A stretch of DNA of 64,000 nt from Actibacterium sp. MT2.3-13A (lineage in GTDB: Bacteria > Pseudomonadota > Alphaproteobacteria > Rhodobacterales > Rhodobacteraceae), in assembly GCF_018139985.1 (NCBI RefSeq), contig NZ_JAGSOU010000002.1:1-64000 (forward strand), written 5' to 3'. Within the stretch, counting starts at the first letter, position 1. Each line of letters begins with the position of its first letter. The position numbers and the translations under genes are program-made. The notes under the pieces were generated by a model. That model saw only the letters and a program-made list of their open reading frames with translations, was not told the DNA's origin and did no database searches. Of this stretch, positions 63,186 through 64,000 are shown piece after piece.

Positions 63186-64000
63186 TATTCTGATCGTTGA
63201 CGACGAGCGCGACATCCGCGAACTGATCGCCGATATCCTGCGCGACGAGGGCTATACCACCCGGCTGGCGGCCAATTCCGACGACTGCATGGCCGAGATC
63301 AACAGCGAGCCGCCGGCGCTGATGATCCTCGACATCTGGCTCAAGGACAGCCGGATGGACGGGATCGACATCCTGACCAAGGTCAAGCGCGACAATCCCG
63401 AGATCCCGATCATCATCATCTCGGGCCACGGCAACATCGAGATCGCGGTCGCCGCGATCAAGCAGGGCGCCTATGACTTCATCGAGAAGCCCTTCAACAT
63501 CGACCAGCTGCTGGTGGTGATCCGCCGCGCGATGGAAACCTCCCGGCTGCGCCGCGAGAACCTCGACCTGCGCCGCCGCGAGACCGTCATGGCCGAGATG
63601 ATCGGATCAAGCGCGTCCTTCAAGGCACTGAAATCGCAATTGGAAAAGGTCACGCGATCGAACGGTCGGGTGATGCTGACCGGCCCCGCCGGCAGCGGCA
63701 AGGAGATGGCCGCGCGCTTCATCCATGCCCAGTCGAACCGCGCCGCGGCGCCTTTCGTCTCGGTCAATTCCGCCTCGATCGAGCCTGAGCGCATGGAGGA
63801 GGTGCTGTTCGGCCGCGAAAGCCCCGAGCGCGGGGTCGAGCCGGGGCTCCTGGAGCAGGCGCATGGCGGGGTTCTCTATTTCGACGAGGTGGCCGACATG
63901 CCGTCCGGCACCCAGTCCAAGATCCTGCGGGTGCTGGTTGACCAGCAGTTCCAGCGCGTCGGCGGCACCGGCAAGGTGCGGGTGGACCTGCGGGTGATCT
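63178..64000 (+). CDS. ntrX: Response regulator NtrX (cut by window end)
   Basis: The first 274 residues of NtrX. The receiver domain (about 1-125) has DDERD at 9-13, the phospho-Asp in LMILDIWLKDSRMDG near 47-61, and SGHGNIEIAV. An AAA+ domain follows with a Walker A-like TGPAGSGKEMAAR and Walker B VLYFDEVADMP. As in other alphaproteobacterial NtrX, the GAFTGA loop is replaced (EEVLFGRESPERGVEPG). The gene overlaps the ntrY end. The DNA-binding part is outside the window. Confidence 0.95.
   Translation, partial: MSDILIVDDERDIRELIADILRDEGYTTRLAANSDDCMAEINSEPPALMILDIWLKDSRMDGIDILTKVKRDNPEIPIIIISGHGNIEIAVAAIKQGAYDFIEKPFNIDQLLVVIRRAMETSRLRRENLDLRRRETVMAEMIGSSASFKALKSQLEKVTRSNGRVMLTGPAGSGKEMAARFIHAQSNRAAAPFVSVNSASIEPERMEEVLFGRESPERGVEPGLLEQAHGGVLYFDEVADMPSGTQSKILRVLVDQQFQRVGGTGKVRVDLRVI

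Noticed and set aside
60648-63215. An 855-codon open frame on the minus strand
   Set aside because: It is antisense to ntrC and ntrY, which have complete motif sets; the antisense translation is low-complexity.

Overview
The window comes from a GC-rich alphaproteobacterium, almost certainly a member of the Rhodobacteraceae/Roseobacter group. Supporting evidence: a dusB(nifR3)-ntrB-ntrC-ntrY-ntrX cluster whose NtrC lacks the sigma-54 loop, a chpT phosphotransferase gene, an L21 protein with an extra helix-hairpin-helix tail, olsB-olsA ornithine-lipid genes, non-pyrrolysine MttB, and small families typical of the group (DUF1127, DUF3553, DUF6456, DUF6477). Almost all of it reads as chromosome. 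No transposase, integrase, phage gene or CRISPR array was found.

Layout. 1-0.7 kb: the 5' end of thiC (minus strand) behind a clear TPP riboswitch. 0.7-3.7 kb: a tripartite tricarboxylate transporter operon tctC-tctB-tctA with a TGGTATACCA palindrome upstream. 4-9 kb: an unassigned barrel-like protein, a permease, a small secreted protein, a SARP/TPR-like regulator with a suspect C-terminus, and tRNA-Ser(CGA). 9-15 kb: a DUF2059 protein, rplU-rpmA, a GNAT acetyltransferase, and the coupled obg-proB-proA set. 15-24 kb: chpT, DUF3553, olsB-olsA, a ThiE-like protein, a TrmJ-type methyltransferase, ctaA, an M32 carboxypeptidase, an enoyl-CoA hydratase and a thioesterase. 23.5-28 kb: speD-speE, a DUF1127 gene divergent from a MocR regulator, and rplM-rpsI.

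28-33.5 kb is the most distinctive region: a curli-type amyloid locus. On the minus strand it reads csgA-like, csgH-like, csgB-like, csgF, csgG, then an IalB-family gene overlapping csgG. On the plus strand are a small proline-rich secreted protein and a LuxR/CsgD-like regulator. No CsgE is present. CsgF keeps only its channel-binding N-terminus and ends in a Gly-Gly-Thr repeat. Two perfect TTAA-N7-TTAA (CtrA-type) sites and a tandem 14-bp repeat lie in the control regions. A third perfect CtrA-type site lies between the DUF3553 gene, next to chpT, and olsB, so the window may tie the ChpT-CtrA phosphorelay to surface amyloid and membrane lipid synthesis.

33.5-49.4 kb: TetR regulator, PPK2, an alpha/beta hydrolase, metA, an ATPase, two DMT exporters, two FadL-family porins, a methyltransferase, guaA, an MttB-family methyltransferase, DUF6477, DUF6456 and a VIT1/CCC1 transporter. 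49.5-57 kb: peroxiredoxin, lipA with an M20 amidohydrolase, hpt, a Coq10/RatA-type protein, amtB, and the coupled ispDF-pgpA-cinA genes. 57-64 kb: the nitrogen-control cluster dusB-ntrB-ntrC-ntrY-ntrX, with ntrX cut by the window end.

A dispersed 25-30 bp motif occurs four times, each time between two convergent genes. Several intergenic hairpins appear to shape transcript ends or differential expression within operons.
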